Shown here in pieces: positions 7,857-16,711 of a stretch of 33,871 nucleotides of DNA (the stretch's first letter is position 1; each line of letters begins with the position of its first letter). The notes beneath the pieces were generated by a model. That model saw only the letters and a program-made list of their open reading frames with translations, ran no database searches and was not told the DNA's origin. The position numbers and the translations under genes were made by a program. Source of the DNA: Aquitalea pelogenes. GTDB taxonomy: Bacteria > Pseudomonadota > Gammaproteobacteria > Burkholderiales > Chromobacteriaceae. The stretch spans positions 1-33,871 of the forward strand of contig NZ_LNQV01000046.1 in NCBI RefSeq assembly GCF_001515305.1. Reading direction: 5' to 3'.

Positions 7857-8080
7857 ATGTGTCTCTGCTTCTCGCATGCAGGGAGCAAGCGTGCTGCTTG
7901 TTCCCGTGGTCTTACTTTGTAAACCCGGCGCGGATGGGGTGGCTGCCTTGGCAGCGCGGCCGGAACCTGTTGTTGTTATGCCTGCATGCGCCTCCTGTGA
8001 AGACGCCAGGCAATGGTGGCACGGAAACTCCCTGCCCAACAATCAGTCGCATTTGGCGCGGATAGCAACAAATTGCGAAG
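7857..8080 (-). other. Long structured leader of the aot operon
   Basis: About 220 noncoding bases lie between the proposed transcription start and the first binding-protein gene. They contain a perfect 14-base palindrome (GCTGCC/GGCAGC, 7942-7955) and a stem of ten pairs with one mismatch and a 5-base loop (7881-7890 with 7896-7905), 25 bases before the ATG. They also contain a Shine-Dalgarno-led mini-ORF at 7976-7987. No U-run follows the stems, so a classical terminator is not seen. The leader may control translation or stability; this is inference. Confidence 0.4.
7976..7987 (-). other. Possible mini-uORF (Met-Gln-Ala-stop) with AGGAGG site
   Basis: On the minus strand a consensus AGGAGG (7991-7996) is followed three bases later by ATG CAG GCA TAA. 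The SD-to-start spacing is shorter than ideal (5-9). It lies within the aot leader, out of frame with the first binding-protein gene. A three-codon ORF could be a ribosome-stalling element or chance. Confidence 0.25.
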
Positions 8081-8086
8081 GGGCGC

Positions 8087-8115
8087 ATTCTACGCCAGTT
8101 TGTAACTCTTGTGAA
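8087..8115 (-). promoter_or_regulatory. Candidate sigma-70 promoter of the aot operon
   Basis: Read on the minus strand, TTCACA (8110-8115) and TAGAAT (8087-8092) are separated by exactly 17 bases, each box differing from consensus at one position. The predicted start near 8080 would give a leader of about 220 bases before the first binding-protein gene. Confidence 0.55.
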
Positions 8116-8184
8116 ACGTCATCAAAATCAGTCACTTATAACTTGATTGTCGGATTGTATACAATGTAGGCTGTCACGGCCTTT

Positions 8185-8212
8185 TTGTAATTGGCCGTCG
8201 CATTGCTATAAG
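8185..8212 (+). promoter_or_regulatory. Candidate upstream promoter (P1) of gdhB
   Basis: TTGTAA (8185-8190) and an extended -10 element TGCTATAAG (-10 hexamer 8207-8212) are 16 bases apart. The start would be near 8219, about 155 bases before gdhB. It competes with the P2 candidate further downstream. Confidence 0.4.
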
Positions 8213-8272
8213 GCAAATAGTGGGAGAAAAACCAGTAGTGCAGTGGCTGCCGGTTTTTCATGCTGCACTGCA

Positions 8273-8336
8273 TCCCATCTTTCTGTAAGTCGATGTCGCA
8301 TTAAGGAAATCCCGCTGGTAGCGGGCTTACTACAAT
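8273..8336 (+). promoter_or_regulatory. Candidate ArgR-type operator and P2 promoter of gdhB
   Basis: TGTCGC (8294-8299), eight bases, then AA (8308-8309) exactly fits the half-site I recall for Pseudomonas AraC-type ArgR (TGTCGC-N8-AA). Another AA (8287-8288) lies five bases upstream at the spacing expected for a tandem half-site, although its TGTCGC part is degenerate. A -10-like TACAAT (8331-8336) follows and no -35 consensus is present. An activator covering the -35 region would be a typical class II arrangement. A small hairpin (8311-8325) overlaps. The consensus is from memory. Confidence 0.4.
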
Positions 8337-8374
8337 GCCCCGACACAAACCGTGCATACAACAAGAGAAGCCCC

Positions 8375-11300
8375 ATGTCGCTTACCAACAAGACCGAACT
8401 GGCGAGCCTGATTGCCGATATTCAGGCCGTTGCCGAGAGCAAGCTTTCACCCAAGGAGACACCACAACTCGCCGGATTCTTCCCGATCTACTTTGAAGAA
8501 ACCGAGCATGCCGACCTGCGCCAGTTTTCCTCGCTGGATCTGTTCGGTGCTGCACTGGCCCATTTCGAGTTCGCGCGCAAGCGTAACCCCGGCCAGCACA
8601 AGGTGCGTATCTATACTCCCGATTTCGAGCGTGATGGCTGGCAAAGCACCCATTCGGTGATTGAAGTCGTCAACGACGACATGCCTTTCCTGATCGACTC
8701 CATTTCCATGCTGCTGTCGCGCTACAACATCAATCTGCACCTCCTGGTGCACCCGGTGTTGTCGGTTGGTCGCGACAAGAACGGCAACCTGCTGGAAGTA
8801 AAACGCACGCAAGACCGCAGCCTGCCGCTGGAATCCTTCATCCACGTGCAGATCGACCGCGTCAGCGATGCCGCCACCCTGCAAAAGCTGGAAGCCGAGC
8901 TGAACCGCATCATTGCCGACATCCGTCTGGTGGTGAGCGACGAGCCGAAAATGCGCGCCGTGGTAGGCGACATCGGCAAGGACCTGGCCAAGGTGAAGGG
9001 CGAACGCGCGGCAGAAGCCAAGGAAGCCGTGGATTTCCTGGGCTGGATGGCAGCCAACCACTTCCTGTTCATGGGCTATTGCGACTACGACCTGGTCAAG
9101 CGTGATGGCAAGGACAGCCTGAAGATCGTCAAGGATTCCGGCCTCGGCATCCTGCGCGACCAGGGCGACAAGGAATACTCCGCCAGCTTTGAAACCCTGC
9201 CGCAAGAACTGCGCGAACTGGCGCACCTGCCGCAGCTGATCATCCTGAACAAATCGCAAACCCGCTCCATCATCCACCGCCCGGCCTATGTCGACTTTGT
9301 CGGCATCAAGCGCTTCAACGACAAGGGCGAAGTGATCGGCGAGCGCCGCTTCCTCGGCCTGTATACCGCCGGTGCCTATCAGGCTTCGCCGAAAGACATT
9401 CCGCTGGTGCGTCAGAAAGTGGCCAGCGTGGTGGCCAACTGCGACTACGTGGACGACAGCTACAAGGCCAAGACCCTGGGTTTCGTGCTGGAAAGCTATC
9501 CGCGTGACGAGCTGTTTGAAATTCCGGCCGATGTGCTGGGCCCGATCGCCGAAGGCATTGTCAGCCTGCAAGAGCGCCCGCGCGTGCGCCTGTTCGTGCG
9601 CAAGGACCGCTACCACCGCTATGTCAGCAGCCTGGTATACGTGCCGCGTGACAGCTTCAATACCGAAGTGCGCCTGAAAATCGAGAAGGTACTGATGACT
9701 GCCTTCAACGGCAGCTCGGCAGAATTCAGCGTGCAGATCAGCGACAGCTCGCTGGCTCGCGTGCATTACATCATCCGCACCAACGCCTCCAAGCTGCCGG
9801 CCTTCCGCGAATCCGACATCGAGGCGGAAATCGCCCGTCTGGTACGTGGCTGGGTGGAAGAAATGCACCAGCAACTGGTGGAAGTGCATGGCGAAGAAGC
9901 CGGCAACCTGCTGTTCAATCGCTACCGCACCGCCTTCCCGGTGGCGTACCGCGAAGAGTTTGCCGTACGTAATGCAGTGCTGGACGTGCAATTGCTGGAA
10001 TCCGTGTCTGCCAGCAACCCGCTGGCCATGAAGCTGTACCGTCCTTTCCATCGCGGCAACCAGGCATTCAACCTGAAGCTGTTCCGCGAAGGCGAGCCGA
10101 TGAGCCTGTCCGCCAGCCTGCCGATTCTGGAAAACATGGGCGTCAAGGTGCGCGACGAGCATCCCTACCGTGTCGAGCGTGAAGACGGCTCCGCGGTGTG
10201 GATCAGCGACTTTGGCCTGGACGTGGGTGCCTTCTTCGAGCAGATGTCCAGCGAAGCGGTACAGAAAGATTTCCAGGAACTGCTGTCCCAGGTATTTGCC
10301 AAGCGTTGCGAAAACGACGGTTTCAACCGTCTGGCGCTGATTGCCGGCCTGGACTGGCGTGAAATCTCGCTGGTGCGTGCACTGGCCAAATATCTGCGTC
10401 AGGGCGGCCTCACCTTCAGCCAGAACTATCTGGAACAGTGCGTGGCCAACTACCCGGAAATCACCCGTCGTCTGGTGGCGCTGTTCGTGGCCCGCCTGGA
10501 CCCGGTGAATGCCGATGACGCCCGTGCCGACGCGCTGCTGGCCGAAGTGAAAGAGCTGCTGGACAATGTGGCCAACCTGGATGAAGACCGTATCCTCAAC
10601 GGCTTCCTGGCCGTGATTCTGGCTACCCGCCGCACCAACTTCTGGCAGAAGGATGCCGACGGCCAGTTCAAGTCCTATATGTCCTTCAAGCTGGAATCCA
10701 ACCTGATTCCCTTCCTGCCGCAGCCGCGCCCGATGTTTGAAATCTGGGTGTACAGCCCGCGTGTGGAAGGCGTGCACCTGCGCGGCTCCAAGGTAGCGCG
10801 TGGCGGCCTGCGCTGGTCCGACCGCATGGAAGACTTCCGTACCGAAGTGCTGGGCCTGGTGAAAGCACAGATGGTGAAGAACTCCGTCATCGTGCCGATG
10901 GGTTCCAAGGGTGGCTTTGTCGGCAAGCAACTGCCGGCACCGAGCGACCGCGAAGCCTTCCTGGCTGAAGGCATCGCCTGCTACAAGATCTTCATCTCCG
11001 CGCTGCTGGATGTCACCGACAACCTGGTGACCGGCCAGATCATTCCGCCCAAGGACGTGCGCCGTCTGGACCCGGATGATCCGTACCTGGTGGTGGCTGC
11101 CGACAAGGGCACTGCAACCTTCTCCGACATCGCCAACGGCATTTCCGAATCTTACGGCTTCTGGCTGGGTGACGCCTTTGCCTCCGGTGGTTCCGCCGGT
11201 TACGACCACAAGGGCATGGGCATTACCGCCCGCGGTGCCTGGGAATCGGTCAAGCGCCACTTCCGTCATCTGGGCATCAACACCCAGGAGCAGGATTTCA

Positions 11301-13186
11301 CCGTGATCGGCATTGGCGACATGGCTGGCGACGTATTCGGCAACGGCATGCTGCTGTCCGAACACATCTGCCTGAAGGCTGCGTTCAACCACCTGCATAT
11401 CTTCCTGGACCCGACTCCGGACGCCAAGACCAGCTTTGCCGAACGTGCCCGCCTGTTCAATCTGCCGCGTTCCAGCTGGGCAGATTACAACCGCGAGCTA
11501 ATTTCCAAGGGTGGTGGCATTTTCGAGCGCTCGGCCAAGTCCATTCCCCTGTCGCCTGAAGTCAAGGCCTGGCTGGAAACCGACAAGGACCACATGGCGC
11601 CGAACGAGCTGATCCATGAAATCCTCAAGGCCAAGATCGACCTGCTGTACAACGGCGGTATCGGTACTTACATCAAGGCTTCCACTCAGAGCCATGCCGA
11701 CGCCCGCGACCGCGCTTGCGATCCGGTACGTGTCAATGGCAACGAACTGCAAGCCCGCGTGGTGGCCGAAGGCGGTAACCTGACTTGCACCCAGCTGGGC
11801 CGTGTCGAATTCGCGCTGTGCGGCGGCCGTATCGCCACCGACGCCATCGACAACTCCGCTGGTGTGGATTGCTCCGACCACGAAGTCAACATCAAGATCC
11901 TGCTGGGCGCGGTGATGCAAGCCGGTGACATGACGCTGAAGCAGCGTAATGAACTGCTGGCCGAAATGACCGAAGAAGTCGGTCATCTGGTGCTGCGCAA
12001 CAACGTGCTGCAAACCCAGGTGCTGGCCATCAAGCGTCTGGAAGCCGCCTCCATGCTGTCCACCCATGCCCGCATGATTGCGCACATGGAAAAGACGGGC
12101 GAACTGAACCGCGAAATCGAATACCTGCCGTCCGATACCCAGATCAACGAACGCCGTCTGGCGCGTCAGGGTCTCACCGTGCCGGAAATCGCCGTATTGC
12201 TGGCTTACAGCAAGATTTCGCTGGATCAGGCCATTCTGGCTACCGATGTGCCGGACGATGCCGACTTCCTGCCGGTGCTGGTCAACTACTTCCCCAAACC
12301 GCTGCAACAGCGCTTTGGCAAGCAGATGGAACAGCATCAGCTGCGTCGCGAAATCATCGCCAACCAGCTGGCCAACCAGATCATCAACCGCATGGGCACC
12401 ACCTTCGTGTTCCGCCTGCAGGAAGAGTCGCCGTTCTCCGCGGCCGACATCGCCCGCGCCTGGTGGATTGCCAGCCGCGTGTTTGATGCGGAAAACCTGT
12501 GGGGCCAGATCGAAGCGCTGGACAACCTGATTCCGGCCGACCAGCAAATGCAGATGATGGTGCTGGTGCGTACCCTGATCGAACGCGTCACCCGCTGGGT
12601 GCTGCGCAACAAGCGTCCGTTCACCTCGGTGAATGCCGTGATCGAACAGTACGCCGGCAAGGTACAGGAACTGCTGGCACGTCTGCCGGCACTGGTGGAT
12701 GCCAGACAGTACCCGGCCGTGGCCGAGCTGGAAGCCCGCCTGAGCCTGCCGAACATGCCGCAGGAACTGGCCCGCGTGCTGGCGCGTCTGGAGTTTGCCG
12801 TACCGCTGATGGACATCATCGAAATCAGCGAAGGCGGCGAACTGTCGCAGGACGAAGTGGCACAGAACTACTTCCAGCTGGGTCGCACCCTGCAACTGGA
12901 CTGGCTGCGTGACGCCATTACCGGTCTGCCGCGCGACAACCGCTGGCAGTCGCTGGCCCGTTCCGCGCTGCGTGACGACCTGTACCGCCTGCATCGCAAG
13001 CTGGCCAAGCTGGCCCTCAGCGAAGCCATCGGTGACAAGGCTTTTGCCGATGCCTGGCTGAGCAAGCGTCGTGGCGAGCTGGAACTGTGCTACCAGATGT
13101 TTGCCGAGCTGCAGTCCTTCAGCGTGCTGGACCTGGCCATGCTGTCTGCCGGTATGCGCGAGCTCAACAATCACCTGCTGGCCTGA
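8375..13186 (+). CDS. gdhB: NAD-specific glutamate dehydrogenase, large (GDH-180) class
   Basis: This 1603-residue cytoplasmic enzyme oxidises glutamate to 2-oxoglutarate and ammonium with NAD. It belongs to the large GDH class of Pseudomonas GdhB (about 1620 residues). The long N-terminal regulatory part (ACT-like, about residues 1-700) precedes the catalytic core. There GGLRWSDR (810-817), AQMVKNSVIVP (Lys835) and GSKGGF (Lys845) form the substrate site, and VIGIGDMAGDVFG (977-989) is the dinucleotide-binding loop. A C-terminal helical domain follows. The ATG at 8375 with AGAGAAG upstream is preferred over the open frame to 8147, whose extra residues do not resemble the family. It is divergent from the aot-argR operon; in P. 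aeruginosa gdhB is an ArgR-activated gene of arginine catabolism. Codon use is strongly GC-biased, producing long meaningless antisense frames. Confidence 0.95.
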   Translation: MSLTNKTELASLIADIQAVAESKLSPKETPQLAGFFPIYFEETEHADLRQFSSLDLFGAALAHFEFARKRNPGQHKVRIYTPDFERDGWQSTHSVIEVVNDDMPFLIDSISMLLSRYNINLHLLVHPVLSVGRDKNGNLLEVKRTQDRSLPLESFIHVQIDRVSDAATLQKLEAELNRIIADIRLVVSDEPKMRAVVGDIGKDLAKVKGERAAEAKEAVDFLGWMAANHFLFMGYCDYDLVKRDGKDSLKIVKDSGLGILRDQGDKEYSASFETLPQELRELAHLPQLIILNKSQTRSIIHRPAYVDFVGIKRFNDKGEVIGERRFLGLYTAGAYQASPKDIPLVRQKVASVVANCDYVDDSYKAKTLGFVLESYPRDELFEIPADVLGPIAEGIVSLQERPRVRLFVRKDRYHRYVSSLVYVPRDSFNTEVRLKIEKVLMTAFNGSSAEFSVQISDSSLARVHYIIRTNASKLPAFRESDIEAEIARLVRGWVEEMHQQLVEVHGEEAGNLLFNRYRTAFPVAYREEFAVRNAVLDVQLLESVSASNPLAMKLYRPFHRGNQAFNLKLFREGEPMSLSASLPILENMGVKVRDEHPYRVEREDGSAVWISDFGLDVGAFFEQMSSEAVQKDFQELLSQVFAKRCENDGFNRLALIAGLDWREISLVRALAKYLRQGGLTFSQNYLEQCVANYPEITRRLVALFVARLDPVNADDARADALLAEVKELLDNVANLDEDRILNGFLAVILATRRTNFWQKDADGQFKSYMSFKLESNLIPFLPQPRPMFEIWVYSPRVEGVHLRGSKVARGGLRWSDRMEDFRTEVLGLVKAQMVKNSVIVPMGSKGGFVGKQLPAPSDREAFLAEGIACYKIFISALLDVTDNLVTGQIIPPKDVRRLDPDDPYLVVAADKGTATFSDIANGISESYGFWLGDAFASGGSAGYDHKGMGITARGAWESVKRHFRHLGINTQEQDFTVIGIGDMAGDVFGNGMLLSEHICLKAAFNHLHIFLDPTPDAKTSFAERARLFNLPRSSWADYNRELISKGGGIFERSAKSIPLSPEVKAWLETDKDHMAPNELIHEILKAKIDLLYNGGIGTYIKASTQSHADARDRACDPVRVNGNELQARVVAEGGNLTCTQLGRVEFALCGGRIATDAIDNSAGVDCSDHEVNIKILLGAVMQAGDMTLKQRNELLAEMTEEVGHLVLRNNVLQTQVLAIKRLEAASMLSTHARMIAHMEKTGELNREIEYLPSDTQINERRLARQGLTVPEIAVLLAYSKISLDQAILATDVPDDADFLPVLVNYFPKPLQQRFGKQMEQHQLRREIIANQLANQIINRMGTTFVFRLQEESPFSAADIARAWWIASRVFDAENLWGQIEALDNLIPADQQMQMMVLVRTLIERVTRWVLRNKRPFTSVNAVIEQYAGKVQELLARLPALVDARQYPAVAELEARLSLPNMPQELARVLARLEFAVPLMDIIEISEGGELSQDEVAQNYFQLGRTLQLDWLRDAITGLPRDNRWQSLARSALRDDLYRLHRKLAKLALSEAIGDKAFADAWLSKRRGELELCYQMFAELQSFSVLDLAMLSAGMRELNNHLLA

Positions 13187-13213
13187 TCTGTCAGTCTGGT
13201 GTCTGCTTCATGC

Positions 13214-13240
13214 AAACCGCCCCCAGGGGCCGGTTTTTTT
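13214..13240 (+). terminator. Intrinsic terminator of gdhB
   Basis: AAACC..GCCC pairs with GGGC..GGTTT (with a one-base bulge) and is followed by a run of seven T. It starts 28 bases after the gdhB stop. Confidence 0.85.
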
Positions 13241-13361
13241 ATGGTGATCAGCACAAAATGCGCCGGGTTTGATGAGAAGCGGCGGACGGCAGCAGGCAAA
13301 TCCGGCTATCATCCGCACTTGACTCCGGCATCCATCATGCCGAACAGACTGGAATGACAAG

Positions 13362-14018
13362 ATGCAGAACACACAGGCCGACGCCTCCGCTCGGGAAGCA
13401 GAGCAAGCCTGGCGCCACGCCAAGCAACTGGAACAGGCGCTGATCGAACTACTGCAGCAGGCCTTGCCGGCCAGCGGACTGTGCACCGTGGGCAAGCCGC
13501 TGACCGAACAGCAAAAACGCGGCGAATCCCGCCAGGCGCTGTGCTGCAGCCTGCCGCTGCTTCAAAAGAAAAAGCGCAAGGACACTATCGTCGCCTTCCT
13601 GAATTTCCAGATCAGCCTGGCGGGCGACGGCGTGCCACGTGTTGGTTCGGGTGCAGGGGCGGAGCCGCTGGGCCCGGTGCTGCACATTGCGCACTGGACC
13701 TGTGAATTCAGCTTCGATTACGACGCCTACGTCGGCTTCCCCGCCACCGGCTGGCAGCCCTGGCTGAATCAGGCTGGCCGCCTGCTGCGCTGGGAAGATG
13801 ACGAATCGCCGTTTGGCGATGAATGGACCTACAGCCTGCGACTGGATGCGCTGAGCACCGACGAAGGCCTGCTGCGCCGTGTGGTGTTGCAGCCGGTGCT
13901 GGCGCTGCTGGAAGGTGCCGCGGCGACAACAGCCTTGCCGGACGATTTGCCGGGCCTGGTCCGCTATGTGGATGTCCCGGCCGAGGACGGCCTGCAGGAC
14001 TTGCGCGTGACTGCCTGA
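13362..14018 (+). CDS. Uncharacterised 218-residue protein
   Basis: I do not recognise this protein. It has no signal peptide or membrane helix and is probably cytoplasmic. Residues 1-70 are Gln/Glu/Ala/Leu-rich and likely helical, ending in a basic QKKKRK patch. The middle and C-terminal parts are rich in aromatics (HWTCEFSFDYDAYVGFP, GWQPWLNQAG, LLRWEDDESPFGDEWTYSL), suggesting a compact globular fold. The last 50 residues are acidic and Leu/Pro-rich. The ATG follows a weak TGGAA site. It is a single gene between the gdhB terminator and a bidirectional terminator at 14042-14072, so it forms its own transcription unit. GC content and codon use match the neighbours, and the uninterrupted frame between two terminators supports a real gene. 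Confidence 0.75.
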   Translation: MQNTQADASAREAEQAWRHAKQLEQALIELLQQALPASGLCTVGKPLTEQQKRGESRQALCCSLPLLQKKKRKDTIVAFLNFQISLAGDGVPRVGSGAGAEPLGPVLHIAHWTCEFSFDYDAYVGFPATGWQPWLNQAGRLLRWEDDESPFGDEWTYSLRLDALSTDEGLLRRVVLQPVLALLEGAAATTALPDDLPGLVRYVDVPAEDGLQDLRVTA

Positions 14019-14041
14019 AGCTGCGCTGGCGCTGACACAAG

Positions 14042-14072
14042 AAAAACCCCGCCTCGATGTGCGGGGTTTTTT
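14042..14072. terminator. Bidirectional terminator between the unknown gene and the efflux operon
   Basis: AAAAACCCCGC (14042-14052) pairs perfectly with GCGGGGTTTTT (14061-14071) around an 8-base loop. A-run and T-run flanks allow termination in both directions. It sits between two convergent units. Confidence 0.9.
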
Positions 14073-14099
14073 CATGGGCGCGGCCAGGACCGACCGGCT

Positions 14100-15529
14100 T
14101 CACTGCGCCTGCCAGCCTCCACCCAGCGCCTTGATCAGATTGACACTCCAGACAAACTGGCTGCCATGCAGCTGGGCTTGCAGGCGTTGTGCGCCAAGCA
14201 GGCTTTGCTGGTTGATGGCCAGCGTCAGCGCGTTATCCAGCCCTTCGCGATAGCGCAACAGGGAAATGTCGTAGGCGTGCTGCTGGCTGCTGACTGCGTC
14301 GCCTTGCTGCGTGCTGGCCTGATCCAGCCCTTGCAGGGTGGATAGCGCGTCCTGTGTTTCCTGGATGGCCTGCAAGACTGTCTGGCGATAACTGCTGGCA
14401 GCGGCCTGATAACCGGCCTCGGCGTAGTCCACCCCGGCGCGGGTCTTGCCATTGTCAAACAGGGTCTGGCCTGCTTGCAGGCCCAGCGACCACACCAGGG
14501 CCGGTGCGGAAACCAGCCGCGCCAGCTGGGCGGATTCATAACCGATATAGGTGGGCGACAGCGTGAGCTGCGGGAACCAGGCGGCCTTGGCCACGCCGAT
14601 TTGCGCATTGGCGGCGGCCATCGCGCGTTCGGCGGCGGCAATGTCCGGGCGGCGTTGCAGCAGATCGGCCGGAACACCCGCAGGGATGACGGCAGGCGGG
14701 CCGGCAGGCTGTCAGCGCTCAGCTGGAAACTGCTGGCCGGATGGCCGCTCAGGGTGGCCAGCAAATCCTGCTGTTGTTGGCGCTGGTTGCCCAGCAGGCT
14801 TAGCTGGGCCTGTGCCGCTTGCAGGCTGGCTTGCTGGGTGGCCAGTGCACCGGCGGCGTCCAGCCCTTCGCGATGGCGGATTTCAGTCAGCTGCAGCACT
14901 TTTTGCTGCAGGCTGATGGATTGCCGCAGCAGGGCGCTTTCCTCATCCAGCTGGCGCAGCTGGAAATAGGCCGTGGCCAGTTGCGCACTCAGCAGCAGGC
15001 GCACGTTTTCGCTGTCGGCCTGGCTTTGCGCGGCGCTGGCGCGGGCGCTTTCCACGTCACGGCGTACCCGGCCCAGCCAGTCGAATTCGTAGCTCACATT
15101 CAGCGTGGGCTTGTAATCGTTCTGGATGGTGCTGCTATTGGTGGACTGGTAATTGGTGAGGGGACGGTCAGCCGAAATGCGTGTGCGGCTGACGCTGGCA
15201 CCAGTGCTGACAGCGGGCAGGGTGGCTGCGACATGGATGCCAGCCTGGGCCTGGGCCTGTTGCAGGCGGGCCAGTGCCAGTTTCAGGCTGGCATTGCCGG
15301 CCATGCAGTCGGCTTCCAGCCGGTTGAGCGTGGCATCGCCAAACTGTTGCCACCAGGGCTGTTTGGCCTGCTGGTCGGCTGGCTGGGCTGCTTGCCACTG
15401 CCCGCTGCCTTGCCAGCTGGTGGGCATGTCACTGATGGCCGGGGTGCGGTAGTCCGGCCCGATGGCCGCGCAGCCGGCCAGCGTCAGCAGCAAGCTGGTG
15501 CCAGCCAGCGGGGTAAGGAAGGCGCGCAT
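14100..15529 (-). pseudogene. Outer-membrane efflux lipoprotein (NodT/OprM family), frameshifted
   Basis: This is the outer-membrane channel of the RND efflux operon. The N-terminal part carries a lipoprotein signal with lipobox LAGC (Cys20) and GPDYRTP, the usual start of NodT-family proteins. The coiled-coil barrel repeats are visible in both halves. Reading runs in one frame to about 14690 and then continues in another: VIPAGVPADLLQRRPDIAAAERAMAAANAQIG is the expected family sequence but in the -1 frame. The span is one base short of a multiple of three, and adding one base gives about 476 residues, the usual size. So either the gene has a one-base deletion near 14685-14695 or the consensus is wrong there. 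It begins three bases after the adaptor stop. Confidence 0.85.
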
Positions 15530-15532
15530 GGC

Positions 15533-16702
15533 TCACTCACCCTTGTCGCTGGCGACAATGGCCACGCTCTGGCCGTTGTGGATGGCATCGGACGGATTCA
15601 GGATGATGCGCTCCTTGCCGCTCAGCCCGGCCTTGATGGCAATGTCCTTGCCATAGTCTGTCCCCAGTGCCACTTTTTGCAGTCTTACCTTGTTGAGTTC
15701 ATCCACCACGGCCACCTGGCTGCCCTCGGGGCCGAATACCAGGGTATTGGTGGGCAGGGTCATCCCGGCGGGGCTCTTGAGCTTGAAGCTGGCTTCCACA
15801 TACTGGCCGGGCAGCAACTGGTGCTGGGCATTGGGCAGCACTACCTCGACCTGCAGGGTGCGGCTGGCCGGATCGATGGCACCGGCAGTGCGGGCCACCT
15901 TGCCTGCCAGCGGCTTGCCGCCCTCGGTCAGTGTGATGTCCACCGGGTCGCCCACCTTGACCTGGTTGGCACGGTCTTGTGGCAGGTAGACGTACAGGTG
16001 CAGCTGGTCCACCTGCGCCACGCTGAACAGCGACTGGCCGCTGCCGCCATTGCCGGCATTGACCAGACTGCCGTTGTCGATATTGCGTTTGGTGACGATG
16101 CCGTCAAACGGTGCCACGATGCGGCCGAAGTCCTGCTGGTCGCGCAGCCGTTTCAGCGTGGCCTGGCTTTGCTGGAAGGCGGCGGTTTTTTCATCCAGCT
16201 CCTGCTGGGAAACCGCATCCTGCGCGCGCAAGCGGCTCCAGCGCTGATAGGCGTTACGGGCCAGTGCATGGCTGGCGGCGGCTTCCTCTACTTGCTTGTC
16301 GATGTCCGGGGTGTCCAGCACCGCCAGCAGCTCGCCCTTTTTCACCGACTGGCCGATGTCCTTGAACCATTGTCTGACGTAACCGCTGCCACGCGCATAC
16401 ACCAGTGCCTCGCGCATGCCTTGCAGCGTGGCCGGCAAGGTCAGCCGGTTGTCGTGGCGATTGTTCTGCGCCTGCACCACCCGTACCTGCTGGATGGCAC
16501 TCTGGCTGGCCTGTTTTGCCAGCGTGTCGGCATTGGCCTGGCGCGCCAGCAAGGTGCGGCCCAGCCCGGCCAGCAACAGCAGTACGATGATGATGGTGAC
16601 GGTGCGGGCGCGGCGCGCCACCTTGTCGCGGCCGTCAAGGCCGGGGAGGGTGTCGTGGTGGAAGGCTGGCACGCCCTGATTGGCATGGCGCTGATCGGTC
16701 AT
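15533..16702 (-). CDS. RND efflux periplasmic adaptor (membrane fusion protein)
   Basis: A 389-residue HlyD/AcrA-family adaptor that bridges the inner-membrane pump and the outer-membrane channel. A short cytoplasmic N-terminus is followed by one membrane anchor (about residues 34-53) instead of a lipoprotein signal. The lipoyl/barrel-sandwich motif GSGYVRQWFKDIGQSVKKGELLAVLDTPDID comes next, then a helical hairpin (Gln/Glu/Ala-rich, about 130-190) and DFGRIVAPFDGIVTKRNIDNGSLV, the second lipoyl half. The beta-barrel domain includes PASRTLQVEVVLPN. It begins nine bases after the pump gene stop and ends three bases before the channel gene, so the three genes form one operon. Confidence 0.9.
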   Translation of the reverse strand: MTDQRHANQGVPAFHHDTLPGLDGRDKVARRARTVTIIIVLLLLAGLGRTLLARQANADTLAKQASQSAIQQVRVVQAQNNRHDNRLTLPATLQGMREALVYARGSGYVRQWFKDIGQSVKKGELLAVLDTPDIDKQVEEAAASHALARNAYQRWSRLRAQDAVSQQELDEKTAAFQQSQATLKRLRDQQDFGRIVAPFDGIVTKRNIDNGSLVNAGNGGSGQSLFSVAQVDQLHLYVYLPQDRANQVKVGDPVDITLTEGGKPLAGKVARTAGAIDPASRTLQVEVVLPNAQHQLLPGQYVEASFKLKSPAGMTLPTNTLVFGPEGSQVAVVDELNKVRLQKVALGTDYGKDIAIKAGLSGKERIILNPSDAIHNGQSVAIVASDKGE

Positions 16703-16711
16703 GGTGTTGTC

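Noticed and set aside
8148-8201. TGTCGG, TGTCAC and CGTCGC at 24-base intervals in the aot-gdhB control region
   Set aside because: The spacing is regular, but only the third is followed by AA at N8 and its first base is wrong. The 21-base period expected for ArgR half-sites is not met, so only the 8273-8309 site is kept.
8147-8374. N-terminal extension of gdhB in the same frame
   Set aside because: The extra residues resemble no GDH. The ATG at 8375 has a good ribosome site, and candidate promoter elements lie inside the extension.
8447-11398. A 983-codon open frame antisense to gdhB
   Set aside because: It is explained by strong GC bias at third codon positions of gdhB; its translation is His/Gln/Val/Ala-rich, without motifs or a Shine-Dalgarno site.
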